The position numbers and the translations under genes are program-made. Source: Thermohalobaculum sp039821125 (GTDB lineage Bacteria; Pseudomonadota; Alphaproteobacteria; Rhodobacterales; Rhodobacteraceae). From it: a stretch of 64,000 nt of DNA. Under the pieces are notes generated by a model. The model saw only the letters and a program-made list of their open reading frames with translations. It had not been told where the DNA came from and ran no database searches. How positions within the stretch are numbered: position 1 is the stretch's first letter; the number at the start of each line of letters is the position of its first letter. Location of the stretch: assembly GCA_039821125.1 (NCBI GenBank), contig JBCBOR010000002.1, forward strand, positions 112,495 through 176,494, in the 5' to 3' direction. Shown here one piece after another: positions 35,936-45,374 of this stretch.

Positions 35936-35964
35936 GGCGGCGGATCACCCCGGTCCGGAAAGCA

Positions 35965-35985
35965 GGGTGCGTCACGGACGCACCC
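35965..35985. repeat. Dispersed palindrome copy 1
   Basis: GGGTGCGTC-ACG-GACGCACCC, a 9-bp perfect inverted repeat with a 3-nt centre, followed by TACGA. It lies between the binding-protein and permease genes. Related copies are at 52682 and 53441. Confidence 0.8.
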
Positions 35986-36013
35986 TACGATTGCGTTGCG
36001 AGTCAGGCCGTCG

Positions 36014-37549
36014 TCACGACTTCCAGCCATACTGCCAGAAGCGCGGGATCTCATCCTGATAGGGAGTGAATTCCAGCTCCTCGCGGTAGCCGTAGTTCCG
36101 CACGTGGTTGAACATCGGCAGCCAGTAGACCTCGCCGGTGATCTTCTCGATGGCCTTGGCATAGTTGGCCTTGCGCACGTCCGGATCCGAGTTGGTGTCA
36201 CCGGCTTCCAGCCAGCCAGCCACATCGTCATCCAGCGCGAAATCATCCGGGCCCTTCTTGAAGAAGTGCGAGGTGATCGCCGACATGTCGTTCATCGAGT
36301 ACGAGCCCCAGTCCATCAGGAACATCGGCGTCGTGCCCTCGTTGCGCTGTTTGTCGCGCAGCGCAAAGTACGGCATCTTGGTCAGGGTCGCCTTGATGCC
36401 GACCTTGGCCAGATCACCCATGATCGCCTCGGCCCAGTCCGCCGGACGGAAGGTGTAGAACTCGATATCGAACCCGTCGGGATAGCCCGCCTCGGCCAGC
36501 AGCGCCTTGGCCTTGTCCGGATCGAACTCGTACTTCACCGCCGCGTCGACCGAGCACCCGAATTGTGTCGGGAAGCACGGAGTGTGGATCACACCGGCGT
36601 CGCCGCGGATCAGGTTCTTCACGAGGCTCTCGCGGTCGATGGCATGGGCCATGGCCTGACGCACCTTGAGCTTGTTCACAGGCTCATGACCGGAACGGTT
36701 CGCCGCGTCAAAGCCGATATAGCCCGTCCGCATGGTGCCCGCCTGAAGTGCCGTATAGCCGGGCACGCCGCCGATCTGATCGACGTGGTCCGCCGAGATA
36801 TCTGCGGTGATGTCGATCCCGCCCGCCAGTAGCTCGGCGATCTGGGTCTGCACATCGGCGATCTCACGCACGACGATCTTGTCGACCTGTGCCTCACCCT
36901 TGGGCGAGCCCCACGTGTAGTCGGTGTTCTTCTCGAACACGTACTCTTCGGCCGTCGTGATCGAGACGACTTTCATCGGACCAGTGCCGACCGGCGCCTT
37001 GTGCATGCCGTCCGGGCCGACTTTCTCGTAGTACTCGTTCGGGTAGATCGTGATCGGGCCGGACAGGAACTCGAAAGCCTGCGGGAACGGGCGCTTCATT
37101 TCGAGATCGACCGTGTACTGATCAACCTTGCGGGCTTCCTTGATCCAGTTGACGTTGCGCTGGACCTTCACACCGTTTTCCGGATTCGAGATCCAGTTCA
37201 GTGTGTAGACCACGTCGTCGGCATCAAACGGCTCGCCGTTGTGAAACTTCACCCCCTCACGGAGCTTGAACTGCCAAACGGTATCCGAGAGTTGCTCCCA
37301 GCCCGTTGCGAGCAGCGGCTTGTATTCGAAGGTTTTCGGCTCGCGATAGATCAGCTGGTCCCAGACCATACGGCTGAACCAGATCCCGGTCCGGTTGGTG
37401 TTGACGTAGTTGTCGACATGCTCGATCGGTCCGGTCGAGCCCCAGGCGATCACGAGGCTGTTGTCATCCGGCCCGGCAAGAGCAGCAGTCGACAGCATCG
37501 TCGCTGTCACCGCGCCAGTCGCAAGCGTTGCGAGGTGTCTTAGTTTCAT
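36014..37549 (-). CDS. dppA: Peptide ABC transporter substrate-binding protein
   Basis: A 511-residue SBP_bac_5-family protein. The signal peptide ends in STAALAG (cleavage after residue 26). The mature part carries YEPLLATGWEQ-like and FKLREGVKFHNGEPFDADDVV segments typical of DppA/OppA. Met at 37549 follows AGGGAGCGCAC; the open frame runs 81 bp further without homology. It is the first gene of the dpp-M81 unit and faces the M20 hydrolase across a 231-bp shared promoter region. Confidence 0.9.
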   Translation of the reverse strand: MKLRHLATLATGAVTATMLSTAALAGPDDNSLVIAWGSTGPIEHVDNYVNTNRTGIWFSRMVWDQLIYREPKTFEYKPLLATGWEQLSDTVWQFKLREGVKFHNGEPFDADDVVYTLNWISNPENGVKVQRNVNWIKEARKVDQYTVDLEMKRPFPQAFEFLSGPITIYPNEYYEKVGPDGMHKAPVGTGPMKVVSITTAEEYVFEKNTDYTWGSPKGEAQVDKIVVREIADVQTQIAELLAGGIDITADISADHVDQIGGVPGYTALQAGTMRTGYIGFDAANRSGHEPVNKLKVRQAMAHAIDRESLVKNLIRGDAGVIHTPCFPTQFGCSVDAAVKYEFDPDKAKALLAEAGYPDGFDIEFYTFRPADWAEAIMGDLAKVGIKATLTKMPYFALRDKQRNEGTTPMFLMDWGSYSMNDMSAITSHFFKKGPDDFALDDDVAGWLEAGDTNSDPDVRKANYAKAIEKITGEVYWLPMFNHVRNYGYREELEFTPYQDEIPRFWQYGWKS

Positions 37550-37663
37550 TGTGCGCTCCCTGTTCGGAGTTTCGGGGGTGACGTGTCGGATCCCGAGCGG
37601 TTCTCCGCCTCTTTCAACTCCGGTCCCCAATGCGCCGTTGCACGATCCGGAGAGGGTTCTGAT

Positions 37664-37679
37664 CTGACCGTCTGGTCAA
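37664..37679. promoter_or_regulatory. TetR/RutR-like operator candidate
   Basis: CTGACCG-TC-TGGTCAA is a 16-bp near-palindrome that differs from the RutR consensus TTGACCANNTGGTCAA at two positions. It sits between the divergent dppA and M20 hydrolase genes. RutR controls pyrimidine breakdown, where N-carbamoyl hydrolases act, so the site is plausible but unproven. Confidence 0.4.
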
Positions 37680-37780
37680 ACTCATGCACCATGACGCCGG
37701 ACTGTCAACCAAATGGATTGCTGCGGTGCGAAAAATAGGGTCAGACTTGGTTCATATCTCGGTTGCGATATAGGGGTGAT

Positions 37781-39010
37781 ATGATGATCAAGGCCAACAG
37801 CAAACGTGTACTGCGCGATCTCTACCACCTTAGGTCGATTGGAACTTTCAAGACCGGGGTGCACCGCCCGACCCTTTCGCCCGAAGACATGGAAACGCGT
37901 CATTGGCTGGCCGGGGAGCTGTCTGCGATCGGTCATGACGCTCAGATCGACGGGATTGCCAACGTGATGGGCCGTGCACCGGGATCGGGACCGTTCGTTC
38001 TGGCCGGGAGCCATATCGAGAGCCAGAACAAGGCTGGCTGGCTCGATGGCGCGCTGGGTGTCGTCTATGCGCTTGAGGCCGCTCGCGCGGTGGCCGAAGC
38101 AGGCGGCCCCGGCGGCGTGGACGTCATGGCCTTTGCCGATGAAGAAGGGCATTTCACCGGCGGCTCGTTTCTTGGCTCCGAGTCCTTTGTCGGCGATGTG
38201 ACCGAAGAAACGATGGACGCGTCCATCGATCGGTCGGGTCGCGGGCGCCTGCGCGATCTTCTGGCCGAGGCCGGGCTGGCCGGGCGTCCACGGGTGCGGA
38301 TGGATCCATCGCGATACACGGCGTTTCTCGAGGCCCATATCGAGCAGGGTCAGCGGCTGGAGGACGAGGGCCTGAGGATCGGCGTCGTCACCTCCATTGT
38401 AGCGATCTGGCAGTACCGGATCACTGTCTCTGGCAATCAGAACCATGCGGGCACGACACGCATGGCCATCCGCCGCGATGCGGGAAAAGCACTGATGCAG
38501 TTCTGGCAGCGGATCGAGGAGGTGTTCCCCGGCATCGTCGGCCCCGATTCGGTTTGGACCGTTGGACGCGTAACCCTCGATCCCGGCGCGCCGTCGATCA
38601 TCCCGGGCGGCGCGGAGATGCTGTTCCAGTTCCGCGATGCCGATCAGCAGATCCTCGACCGGTTGCATGAGACGCTGTATCGCCTCGTCGCCGAAGCCGA
38701 TGCGGAAGGGCCCTGCTCCGTGACCATCGACACCATGAGCCAGTCGAAGCCGGCGATCATGGCACCAGGGCCGCAAGGTTGTGTGCTCGAGGCAGCCAAG
38801 GCGCTTGCACCCGATCATCACCTCGTGATGCCATCGGGCGCAGGGCACGACGCACAGGTCATCGCGCCGCATGTCCCCTCGGCGATGATGTTTGTCCCCT
38901 CGATCGGCGGGATCAGTCACCACTGGTCCGAGAACACATCGGACGCGGATATCGCACTCGGGGCCGAGGTCTACGTTGATGCGATACGGCGCATGATCGA
39001 GGCCGCGTAG
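37781..39010 (+). CDS. M20-family N-carbamoyl amino acid hydrolase / beta-ureidopropionase-like amidase
   Basis: A 409-residue zinc-dependent amidase of the N-carbamoyl-L-amino acid hydrolase/allantoate amidohydrolase group. Metal motifs are AGSHIES, the LDGALGV aspartate segment, FADEEGHF, and HHWSE near the C-terminus. The substrate/dimer motif GNQNHAGTTRM and GAGHDAQ are present. ATG 37781 has a weak TAGGGGTGAT site, and an adjacent ATG follows at 37784. The exact substrate is not readable. It is divergent from the dpp-M81 operon. Confidence 0.85.
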   Translation: MMIKANSKRVLRDLYHLRSIGTFKTGVHRPTLSPEDMETRHWLAGELSAIGHDAQIDGIANVMGRAPGSGPFVLAGSHIESQNKAGWLDGALGVVYALEAARAVAEAGGPGGVDVMAFADEEGHFTGGSFLGSESFVGDVTEETMDASIDRSGRGRLRDLLAEAGLAGRPRVRMDPSRYTAFLEAHIEQGQRLEDEGLRIGVVTSIVAIWQYRITVSGNQNHAGTTRMAIRRDAGKALMQFWQRIEEVFPGIVGPDSVWTVGRVTLDPGAPSIIPGGAEMLFQFRDADQQILDRLHETLYRLVAEADAEGPCSVTIDTMSQSKPAIMAPGPQGCVLEAAKALAPDHHLVMPSGAGHDAQVIAPHVPSAMMFVPSIGGISHHWSENTSDADIALGAEVYVDAIRRMIEAA

Positions 39011-39024
39011 ACGAGCACTGTGAG

Positions 39025-42000
39025 CTAGCCCGCCGCCAAAAGTGACGCGTTGCCGCCCGCCGCGGTCGTATCGATGCAGATGTGCCGCTCGTGAACGCAA
39101 AGCGCCGCCATGCTCGCGGAGACCATCAGCGGAAGGATCGGCCCATCACGTTCCGCGAGTGCCTCCCGACAGGCGCGCACATCATCCCCTGTCGACCAGA
39201 GCGCAACACCGGCAAAACCTTGCAAACGCTTCAGTGCGTCTCGCGGCAGGACGCCGTCCACCGCGTGCTCGCCTGATACGCTCGGAGCAACCATTACCGC
39301 CGTGCAGCCTTGGGATACGGCGATCTCGAACTGCGCCTGCGCATCCTCGGCGCTTGGCCCAAGGCACAGGATCGTTCCCCGAGGGTAGAGCAGCAGCCGA
39401 TTGGACTCGCCGGTCGGCCCCGGCAGCTCCGTCCCGCAGAGCAACGCATGGCGATGTCCGGCAAAGGTCAGCAGTTTGGCCTCGACCTGTCGTGGATCGG
39501 CCGCGGGGCCGGATACCATCGAGCGCTCGGACCGCGCCTGGCGCGTGAATCGCGGCACGTAGTGCGGACCACCAGCTTTTGGGCCGGTGCCCGACATACC
39601 CTCGCCACCGAACGGTTGCGAGCCGACAATCGCTCCGATCTGGTTTCGGTTCACGTAGATGTTGCCAACATCAAGCTGACCGGTGATCTGCTCGACACGA
39701 TCGTCGATCCGGCTGTGCACGCCAAAGGTCAGCCCGTATCCGCTGGCATTGATGTCTGCGACGATCCGGTCGATCTCGTGCGCCTCGAAGGTGGCGACAT
39801 GAAGCACCGGGCCGAAGATCTCGCGCTCGAGATCCTGAACGCCGGACACCTTGATCACGGTGGGCGGAACAAAAAGCCCTGCTTCCGGAACCGTGAGCCG
39901 CTTCATCAAGCGCCCGTCGCGATCGGCTTGCTCGATATGCTCAAGGATCCCCTGCCGCGCCCGCGCGGAAATCGCGGGTCCGACATCCGTCGACACCTCC
40001 CACGGGTCGCCAATGCCAAGCTGGTCCATTGCGCCATAGAGCATCTCGAGAAATTCGTCCGCAATGTCGCGCTGCAGATAGAGGACACGCAAGGCCGAGC
40101 ACCGCTGACCAGCAGATTGAAAAGCGGATGCGAGAATGTCTCGGATTGCCTGCTCCGGCAGGGCGGTCGAGTCGACGATCATCGCGTTCAGCCCACCGGT
40201 CTCCGCGATGAACATCGCGTCCGGATCGAGTGTCTTGGCGATGGCCCGGTTGATCGTTTGCGCAACCGCGGTCGAGCCTGTGAAGCAGACGCCGCTGACG
40301 CGTGGATCTGTCGTTATCTTCGCGCCGACGATCTGTCCTGGCCCCGGCAGAAGTTGCAGAACATCCGCGGGAACACCGGCCTCATGCAACAGGCGCACCC
40401 CGATCGATGCAATGATCGGGGTCGGATCCGCCGGTTTCGCGAGCACGCCATTGCCAGCGGCCAAGGCCGCGGAGATTTGCCCCGTAAAGATGGCAAGCGG
40501 GAAATTCCAGGGCGAGATGCAGCTTACGATCCCGTGCGGTTCGCTGCCATCAAGATGGAGTGCCTGCGACCCGTAGTAGCGTAGAAAGTCTACCGCCTCC
40601 CGGATCTCGGCAACAGCATCGAGCGGCGTTTTCCCGGCTTCACGGCAGAGTGCGGTAAAAATCTCACCGGCGTTTGCTTCATACAGATCCGCTGCCCGGT
40701 TCAGAATTGCATGGCGCCCGGAAGCCGTTTCCGATGACCAGTCACGCGCGGCAGCGACTGCAAGCTCGACATCCGCTTCGCTCGCGTGAGCGGCGCGACC
40801 GACGATGTCCTCGGGATTGGCCGGGTTGAGGATGTCTTCCACTGTGGCGGTCTGAACCTGGCCAGCAATGATCGGACCGACCGACCACTGCGTTGCCCGG
40901 AACGGATCGCGCGCAGCGTTGAACCGGGCAAGATCATCGGTGTTCCGCAGATCCCACCCGGCGGAGTTGCATCGCTCTGGCTGGTAGAGATCCACTGGCT
41001 TGATCACATGGGCAGCATTTGGACCGGTGCCGCGATCAATCGCATCGAAAGGATCCGCCGCAACCACCTCAGGCGGGACATCCCTATCGACGATCTGGTT
41101 CACAAAAGAACTGTTTGCGCCGTTCTCCAGCAGCCGTCTGACCAGATAGGCCAGCAGATCGCGATGCGCGCCGACCGGCGCATAGATGCGGCTTTGAACA
41201 CCAGGCCCGGCTAGCAGCAGATCGTGCAGAGCATCGCCCATGCCATGGAGTTTCTGAAACTCGAAAGCTTTCGTGTGTTCCGCGATCTCCAGGATCGAGG
41301 CAACCGTGTGTGCGTTGTGCGTGGCGAACTGCGGATAGATCCGATCGGCTCTGTCCAGCAACTGAGACGCACAACAGATGTAAGACACATCAGTCGCCGC
41401 CTTTTTGGTGAAGACCGGGAAGTCCTCGACCCCGTCCACCTGAGCGACCTTGATCTCGGTATCCCAGTACGCGCCTTTGACCAGACGAACCATGACCTTG
41501 CGATCAAGTTCGACCGCGAGGTCATAGAGCCAGTCGATCACGGCAGAGGCCCGTTTGCCATAGGCCTGAACGACGACGCCGAAGCCGTCCCATCCGGCAA
41601 ATTCCTTTGACCGGATCACGGCGTCGATGACGTCGAGCGAAAGATCAAGACGATCGGCCTCCTCCGCGTCGATGTTCAGCCCCATGTTCGCAGACTTCGC
41701 CAGCAGGGCCAGTTCGTGGACACGCGGCACCAGTTCCGCCATCACGCGTGTCCTCTGAGCCATCTCGTAACGCGGGTGCAGGGCGGACAGCTTGATCGAG
41801 ATCCCAGGGTTCCGCGCCACGTCGTCCGAGGTTGCCTTCGGCGCCAGTTCCCGGATCGCATCGCAATAGGCGTGAAAGAACCCTGTGGCATCGGCCGAGG
41901 TCATCGCCGCCTCGCCCAGCATGTCATACGAGTATGTGTAGCCGCGAGATTCGAAGTCGCGCCCGCGCTGCACCGCCTCTTCGATCGTGCGGCCCAGCAC

Positions 42001-42513
42001 AAACTGATGTCCCATCTCCTTCATGGCGCGCTGAACCGCAAGGCGAATGATCGGCTCGCCGAGGCGCTTGACCGCACCATGCAACAGATCGGCAATACCG
42101 GAGCCGTCGGGCTCTTTGAGCACCCTGCCCGACAGCATCAGCGCCCAGGTCGACGCGTTGACCAGCGATGAGCTTGATTTGCCGAGATGCTCCCCCCAGG
42201 ACGAGGGCGCGATCTTGTCTTCGATCAACTCATCGATGGTGTCCGCATCGGGGACCCGGAGCAGAGCCTCCGCCAGGCACATCAGGGCAACACCTTCATC
42301 GGTCGACAGGCCGTACTCGGCGAGGAAGACCTCCATCAAGCCGGGATTGCCGTCGCTTCGGATCTTCTCGACAAACTCAACGGCGCGGGCCTTCGCCCGA
42401 TCGCGTGTTTGCGCATCGGGGGCATGGCGACGCCGCAAAGCTTCGAGCACGTGTTGCTCGGACGCGCGGGCAAGCATCCGGATCGCCTCTCTGTGCTCGA
42501 TCAAGGTTGGCAT
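39025..42513 (-). CDS. putA: Bifunctional proline dehydrogenase / L-glutamate gamma-semialdehyde dehydrogenase
   Basis: A 1162-residue PutA that oxidises proline to glutamate in two steps using FAD and NAD. Residues of about 150-450 are the PRODH barrel (GVALM, KLSALHPRYE, VRLVKGAYWD). Residues of about 530-1000 are the aldehyde dehydrogenase with FIAETGGLNAM and the catalytic cysteine in SAGQRCSALR. A shorter C-terminal region follows. There is no N-terminal ribbon-helix-helix DNA-binding domain, so this PutA cannot autoregulate as in E. coli; the divergent Lrp-type gene is the likely activator. Confidence 0.95.
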   Translation of the reverse strand: MPTLIEHREAIRMLARASEQHVLEALRRRHAPDAQTRDRAKARAVEFVEKIRSDGNPGLMEVFLAEYGLSTDEGVALMCLAEALLRVPDADTIDELIEDKIAPSSWGEHLGKSSSSLVNASTWALMLSGRVLKEPDGSGIADLLHGAVKRLGEPIIRLAVQRAMKEMGHQFVLGRTIEEAVQRGRDFESRGYTYSYDMLGEAAMTSADATGFFHAYCDAIRELAPKATSDDVARNPGISIKLSALHPRYEMAQRTRVMAELVPRVHELALLAKSANMGLNIDAEEADRLDLSLDVIDAVIRSKEFAGWDGFGVVVQAYGKRASAVIDWLYDLAVELDRKVMVRLVKGAYWDTEIKVAQVDGVEDFPVFTKKAATDVSYICCASQLLDRADRIYPQFATHNAHTVASILEIAEHTKAFEFQKLHGMGDALHDLLLAGPGVQSRIYAPVGAHRDLLAYLVRRLLENGANSSFVNQIVDRDVPPEVVAADPFDAIDRGTGPNAAHVIKPVDLYQPERCNSAGWDLRNTDDLARFNAARDPFRATQWSVGPIIAGQVQTATVEDILNPANPEDIVGRAAHASEADVELAVAAARDWSSETASGRHAILNRAADLYEANAGEIFTALCREAGKTPLDAVAEIREAVDFLRYYGSQALHLDGSEPHGIVSCISPWNFPLAIFTGQISAALAAGNGVLAKPADPTPIIASIGVRLLHEAGVPADVLQLLPGPGQIVGAKITTDPRVSGVCFTGSTAVAQTINRAIAKTLDPDAMFIAETGGLNAMIVDSTALPEQAIRDILASAFQSAGQRCSALRVLYLQRDIADEFLEMLYGAMDQLGIGDPWEVSTDVGPAISARARQGILEHIEQADRDGRLMKRLTVPEAGLFVPPTVIKVSGVQDLEREIFGPVLHVATFEAHEIDRIVADINASGYGLTFGVHSRIDDRVEQITGQLDVGNIYVNRNQIGAIVGSQPFGGEGMSGTGPKAGGPHYVPRFTRQARSERSMVSGPAADPRQVEAKLLTFAGHRHALLCGTELPGPTGESNRLLLYPRGTILCLGPSAEDAQAQFEIAVSQGCTAVMVAPSVSGEHAVDGVLPRDALKRLQGFAGVALWSTGDDVRACREALAERDGPILPLMVSASMAALCVHERHICIDTTAAGGNASLLAAG

Positions 42514-42631
42514 CGACGCCCTCTCCTTTGCTGACCCAACCAGAATAACATCGACGGGTTGGTCAATTTTCCTTATTCACAGGAAATACAGGACAGATTG
42601 CCTGAATATTCCTGCAAGGAAGGGCGTTTTG
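42514..42631. promoter_or_regulatory. putA-putR divergent control region
   Basis: This 118-bp AT-richer gap separates the divergent starts. It holds TTTCC (42568-42572) mirrored by GGAAA (42582-42586), and a CAGGA / TCCTG pair further on, which resemble degenerate Lrp-family sites. Sites are inferred from symmetry only. Confidence 0.4.
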
Positions 42632-43105
42632 ATGACAGAGGTTAAAAACACCAGCCATCTGGACGCGTACGACGCGCGGATCATCGATGTTCTCTCAACC
42701 GATGGGCGGATCACCGTGACCGATCTTGCCAAGCGTGTTGGTCTGTCAAAAACGCCCTGCCAGGTGCGGATGCAACGCCTGATCAAGCAGGGCTACATCA
42801 CCGGCTTCAAGGCGAGCATCGACTATCAGAAGCTAGACCTTGGCCATGTCGCCTTCGCAGAGGTCAAACTGCGAGACACGACTAAGGCAGCGCTCGAGGC
42901 GTTCAACACGGCCGTGCGCACGATCCCCGAAGTCGAACAATGTCACATGATTGCTGGCCCGTTCGACTATTTGCTGAAGATCCGCACCCGCAACATCAAC
43001 GCCTATCGCGAAGTTCTGGGCGAGCGGATCTCCGCCCTGCCCCATGTGGCAAGCTCCTCAACCTATGTGTCCATGCAATCCGTGAAGGAAAGCGGGGCGG
43101 GGTGA
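42632..43105 (+). CDS. putR: Lrp/AsnC-family regulator, probable proline-responsive activator
   Basis: A 157-residue Lrp-type protein. The HTH spans about residues 15-50 (DARIIDVLSTDGRITVTDL, then SKTPCQVRMQRL), followed by an RAM ligand-binding domain with HMIAGPFDYLLKIRTR. Divergent placement to putA matches PutR of Agrobacterium and Rhodobacter, which activates putA when proline is present. ATG 42632 follows AAGGAAGGG. The name is by analogy. Confidence 0.85.
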   Translation: MTEVKNTSHLDAYDARIIDVLSTDGRITVTDLAKRVGLSKTPCQVRMQRLIKQGYITGFKASIDYQKLDLGHVAFAEVKLRDTTKAALEAFNTAVRTIPEVEQCHMIAGPFDYLLKIRTRNINAYREVLGERISALPHVASSSTYVSMQSVKESGAG

Positions 43106-43215
43106 TGCGGCGCGCGCTCGTCTCCTAAGGGGCCATACCGTCCCGGCCCTATCCCTGCGGGCAAACTCGAAACCGGTACATCAAGCAGGCACATCGGTCG
43201 CTGCCACGCCCCGCA

Positions 43216-43461
43216 GTCACGATCTCGAACACCCTTTCGCTGAGTCGCGCCGTGCCTAAAGGGCTTGGTGCCGCGGTTGTCGGCGAGTGCACCATTACCG
43301 ACAATCTCAGCGCTCGCCCGCCGATCGATCTGGTCCCGAAGACCGAGGTCAGCGCCGGACCGTTCGACAGCCCAGCGTGGATCGTCTACCTCTCATGCTC
43401 CTACATGCCGAGACGTATGCGGGTGTTCATCGACCACCTGTCACTGTCGCGGGCATCCTGA
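43216..43461 (+). pseudogene. LysR-family regulator C-terminal relic
   Basis: The frame encodes VTISNTLSLSRAV-PKGLGAAVV, then SAGPFDSPAWIVY and MPRRMRVFIDHL. These align in order with the end of LysR effector-binding domains (GLGIALLP, then VYP, then P-x-R-V-R-x-F-I-D-F-L). There is no HTH and no first half of the effector domain upstream, so only the last roughly 80 codons survive. It directly precedes the second M81 gene and was probably its former regulator. Resemblance was judged by eye. Confidence 0.6.
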
Positions 43462-43474
43462 GGGGCAAAGACCT

Positions 43475-44968
43475 GTGACCACTGGACCAAAGCCGCGCAT
43501 CGCCATCGCCGGGTTTCAGCATGAAACCAACGTTTACGCGCCAGTCCGCACGTCGTTTGCCGACTTTCTGGATGGTGGCGGCTGGCCGGGGCTGACGGCC
43601 GGCGATCAGGTCGTCGACATCTTTCGTGGGTTGAACATTCCCATCGGCGGGTTCATCGACGCGGCGCTCGAGGAGGCTGAGCTTCTCCCGATCCTCTGGA
43701 CCAGCGCCGAGCCTGCAAGCGTCGTTTCGGCCGATGCGTTCGATCGGATCTCGGATCAGATCCTCAGCGCCGTGCGACAGGCGGGTCAGATCGACGGCGT
43801 GTATCTTGACCTGCATGGCGCCATGGTCACCGAGACATCGGAGGATGGCGAAGGGGCGCTCCTGCGGCGGATCCGCGACCACTTTGGACGCGATCTCCAG
43901 ATCGCCGTCAGCCTTGATCTTCACGCCAACATCACTGCCGAGATGGTCGACCTCTCGGATGTGATCACGATCTACCGTACCTATCCGCATCTGGACATGG
44001 ATGCGACGGGCGCACGGGCGTGGTCGCTGCTCCGCGATATGATCCGAACCGGCACGTGCCCCGCCAAGGCCTTCAGGCGGGCCAGCCAACAGATCCCTCT
44101 GTCGGCGCAATGCACGGAATTCGGCCCCCTGCAAACGCTGTACCGCGGGCTGGAGGCTCTGCCCAACGGCGTGTCGGGCGATATCGCCCTTGGCTTTCCC
44201 CTGTCCGGTGTGCCGGGGTTCACCCCCTCATTGGTTGTGTATGCCATGGATGCGGTATCGGCAGACCTGCTCGCCGATCGGCTTCTTGCCGGACTGGAGA
44301 GCGCCATCGCAACGGTCGAAAACCCGCTGTTGAGCCCGGAGGATGCCGTATCGCGTGCGCTTTCGCTCTCAAACGAAGGCGAGACGATCGTGCTCGCAGA
44401 TGTGCAGGACAACTCTGGCGCCGGTGCGATGTCCGACACAACGGGATTGCTGAAAGCGCTGGTGGATGCCGGTGCGAAGGACGCGGTCTTGGGAACGCTA
44501 TGGGACCCGGTCGTCGCGGCACGTGCCCATGAGGGCGGCGTCGGCGCGCGGATCCAGGTCTCACTTGGGGGGCGTCATGGTCCGGCAGGCGTCGAGCCGT
44601 TGCCCTGCGAGGTCGAGGTTCTGGCACTCACCGACGGTGTCTTTACGTGCAGGGGCGCAATGCAACGGGACGTCGAGACAGATATCGGGCCCTGCGCGTT
44701 GCTGAAGATTGTTGCGAGCGAGAGCGACGTCTCGGTCATCATCTCCTCGCGGCGCCATCAGGTGATCGACCAAGAGGCGTTTCGGCATATCGGCGTGGAC
44801 CCCGCGTCCCGCCGGATCGTCGCGGTCAAAAGCACCGTCCACTTCCGTGCCGATTTTGCGCCGATTGCGTCACGGGTCCTCTCGGTCATGGCGCCGGGTT
44901 ACAGCGACTGCACCCCGGTCACGGGGAAGCGGAGCGGCTCGCAGTCAACGCGGACTGATACTCACTGA
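43475..44968 (+). CDS. M81 family metallopeptidase (second copy)
   Basis: A 497-residue MlrC/M81-family protein with an intact N-terminal motif FQHETNVYAP, then LHGAMVTET, SLDLHANITAEM and RTYPHLDMDATGARAW. The start is GTG 43475, spaced from an AGGGGCAAAG site; the open frame extends upstream through the LysR relic without homology. It is only distantly related to the copy at 30637. The substrate may be a cyclic or linear peptide or an amide; not determined. Confidence 0.82.
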   Translation: MTTGPKPRIAIAGFQHETNVYAPVRTSFADFLDGGGWPGLTAGDQVVDIFRGLNIPIGGFIDAALEEAELLPILWTSAEPASVVSADAFDRISDQILSAVRQAGQIDGVYLDLHGAMVTETSEDGEGALLRRIRDHFGRDLQIAVSLDLHANITAEMVDLSDVITIYRTYPHLDMDATGARAWSLLRDMIRTGTCPAKAFRRASQQIPLSAQCTEFGPLQTLYRGLEALPNGVSGDIALGFPLSGVPGFTPSLVVYAMDAVSADLLADRLLAGLESAIATVENPLLSPEDAVSRALSLSNEGETIVLADVQDNSGAGAMSDTTGLLKALVDAGAKDAVLGTLWDPVVAARAHEGGVGARIQVSLGGRHGPAGVEPLPCEVEVLALTDGVFTCRGAMQRDVETDIGPCALLKIVASESDVSVIISSRRHQVIDQEAFRHIGVDPASRRIVAVKSTVHFRADFAPIASRVLSVMAPGYSDCTPVTGKRSGSQSTRTDTH

Positions 44969-45374
44969 GTGTTAACGTTACCGCGGATATGCATCTGCCG
45001 GTGACTGGGTGGGGGCTCTTCACGCCCGGGCCAATGCGAACCGTGATCCATGGCGGGTGAAATGAGCCGGAACGAAACCGCCGCCTCGATATCCTTGGCA
45101 GATGATGGGGCCCGGTCGATGCTGACCGCGCGGTTGGACTCGCAAAGCAAAACCAAGCTTTGCCCCTCGTGATCCAAAGCACCGGCAACCGGGGCAGTGA
45201 TTTGACTCTCAGCATTCACACTTTCAAGCGCGCCGCATGGCTCCCCAGACGGTTCCACCCGAAATGAAGGCAAGAAGATGTAAATTGATCATGACAGTTT
45301 TCTGCAACCAAAGGTTTACGGCCATCCCTGCTCGAACTAAACATTCGATCAGTCCTTGGTAGGGAGACGTTAAG
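44969..45374. other. Gap before the phytochrome gene
   Basis: About 400 bp. On the minus strand a 103-codon frame (44962-45273) includes QITAPVAGALDHEGQSLVLL and SNRAVSIDRAPSSAKDIEAA, which read protein-like, but it has no clear ribosome-binding site and no family match I can name. A GCAAAGC / GCTTTGC hairpin lies at 45142-45163. The last 80 bp probably hold the phytochrome promoter; an AGGGAG ribosome-binding site precedes 45375. Confidence 0.4.

Noticed and set aside
35273..36832. 519-codon plus-strand open frame
   Set aside because: It runs antisense to dppB and dppA, which carry clear permease and binding-protein motifs.
37682..39100. 472-codon minus-strand open frame
   Set aside because: It is the shadow of the M20 hydrolase on the other strand, with no recognisable motif.
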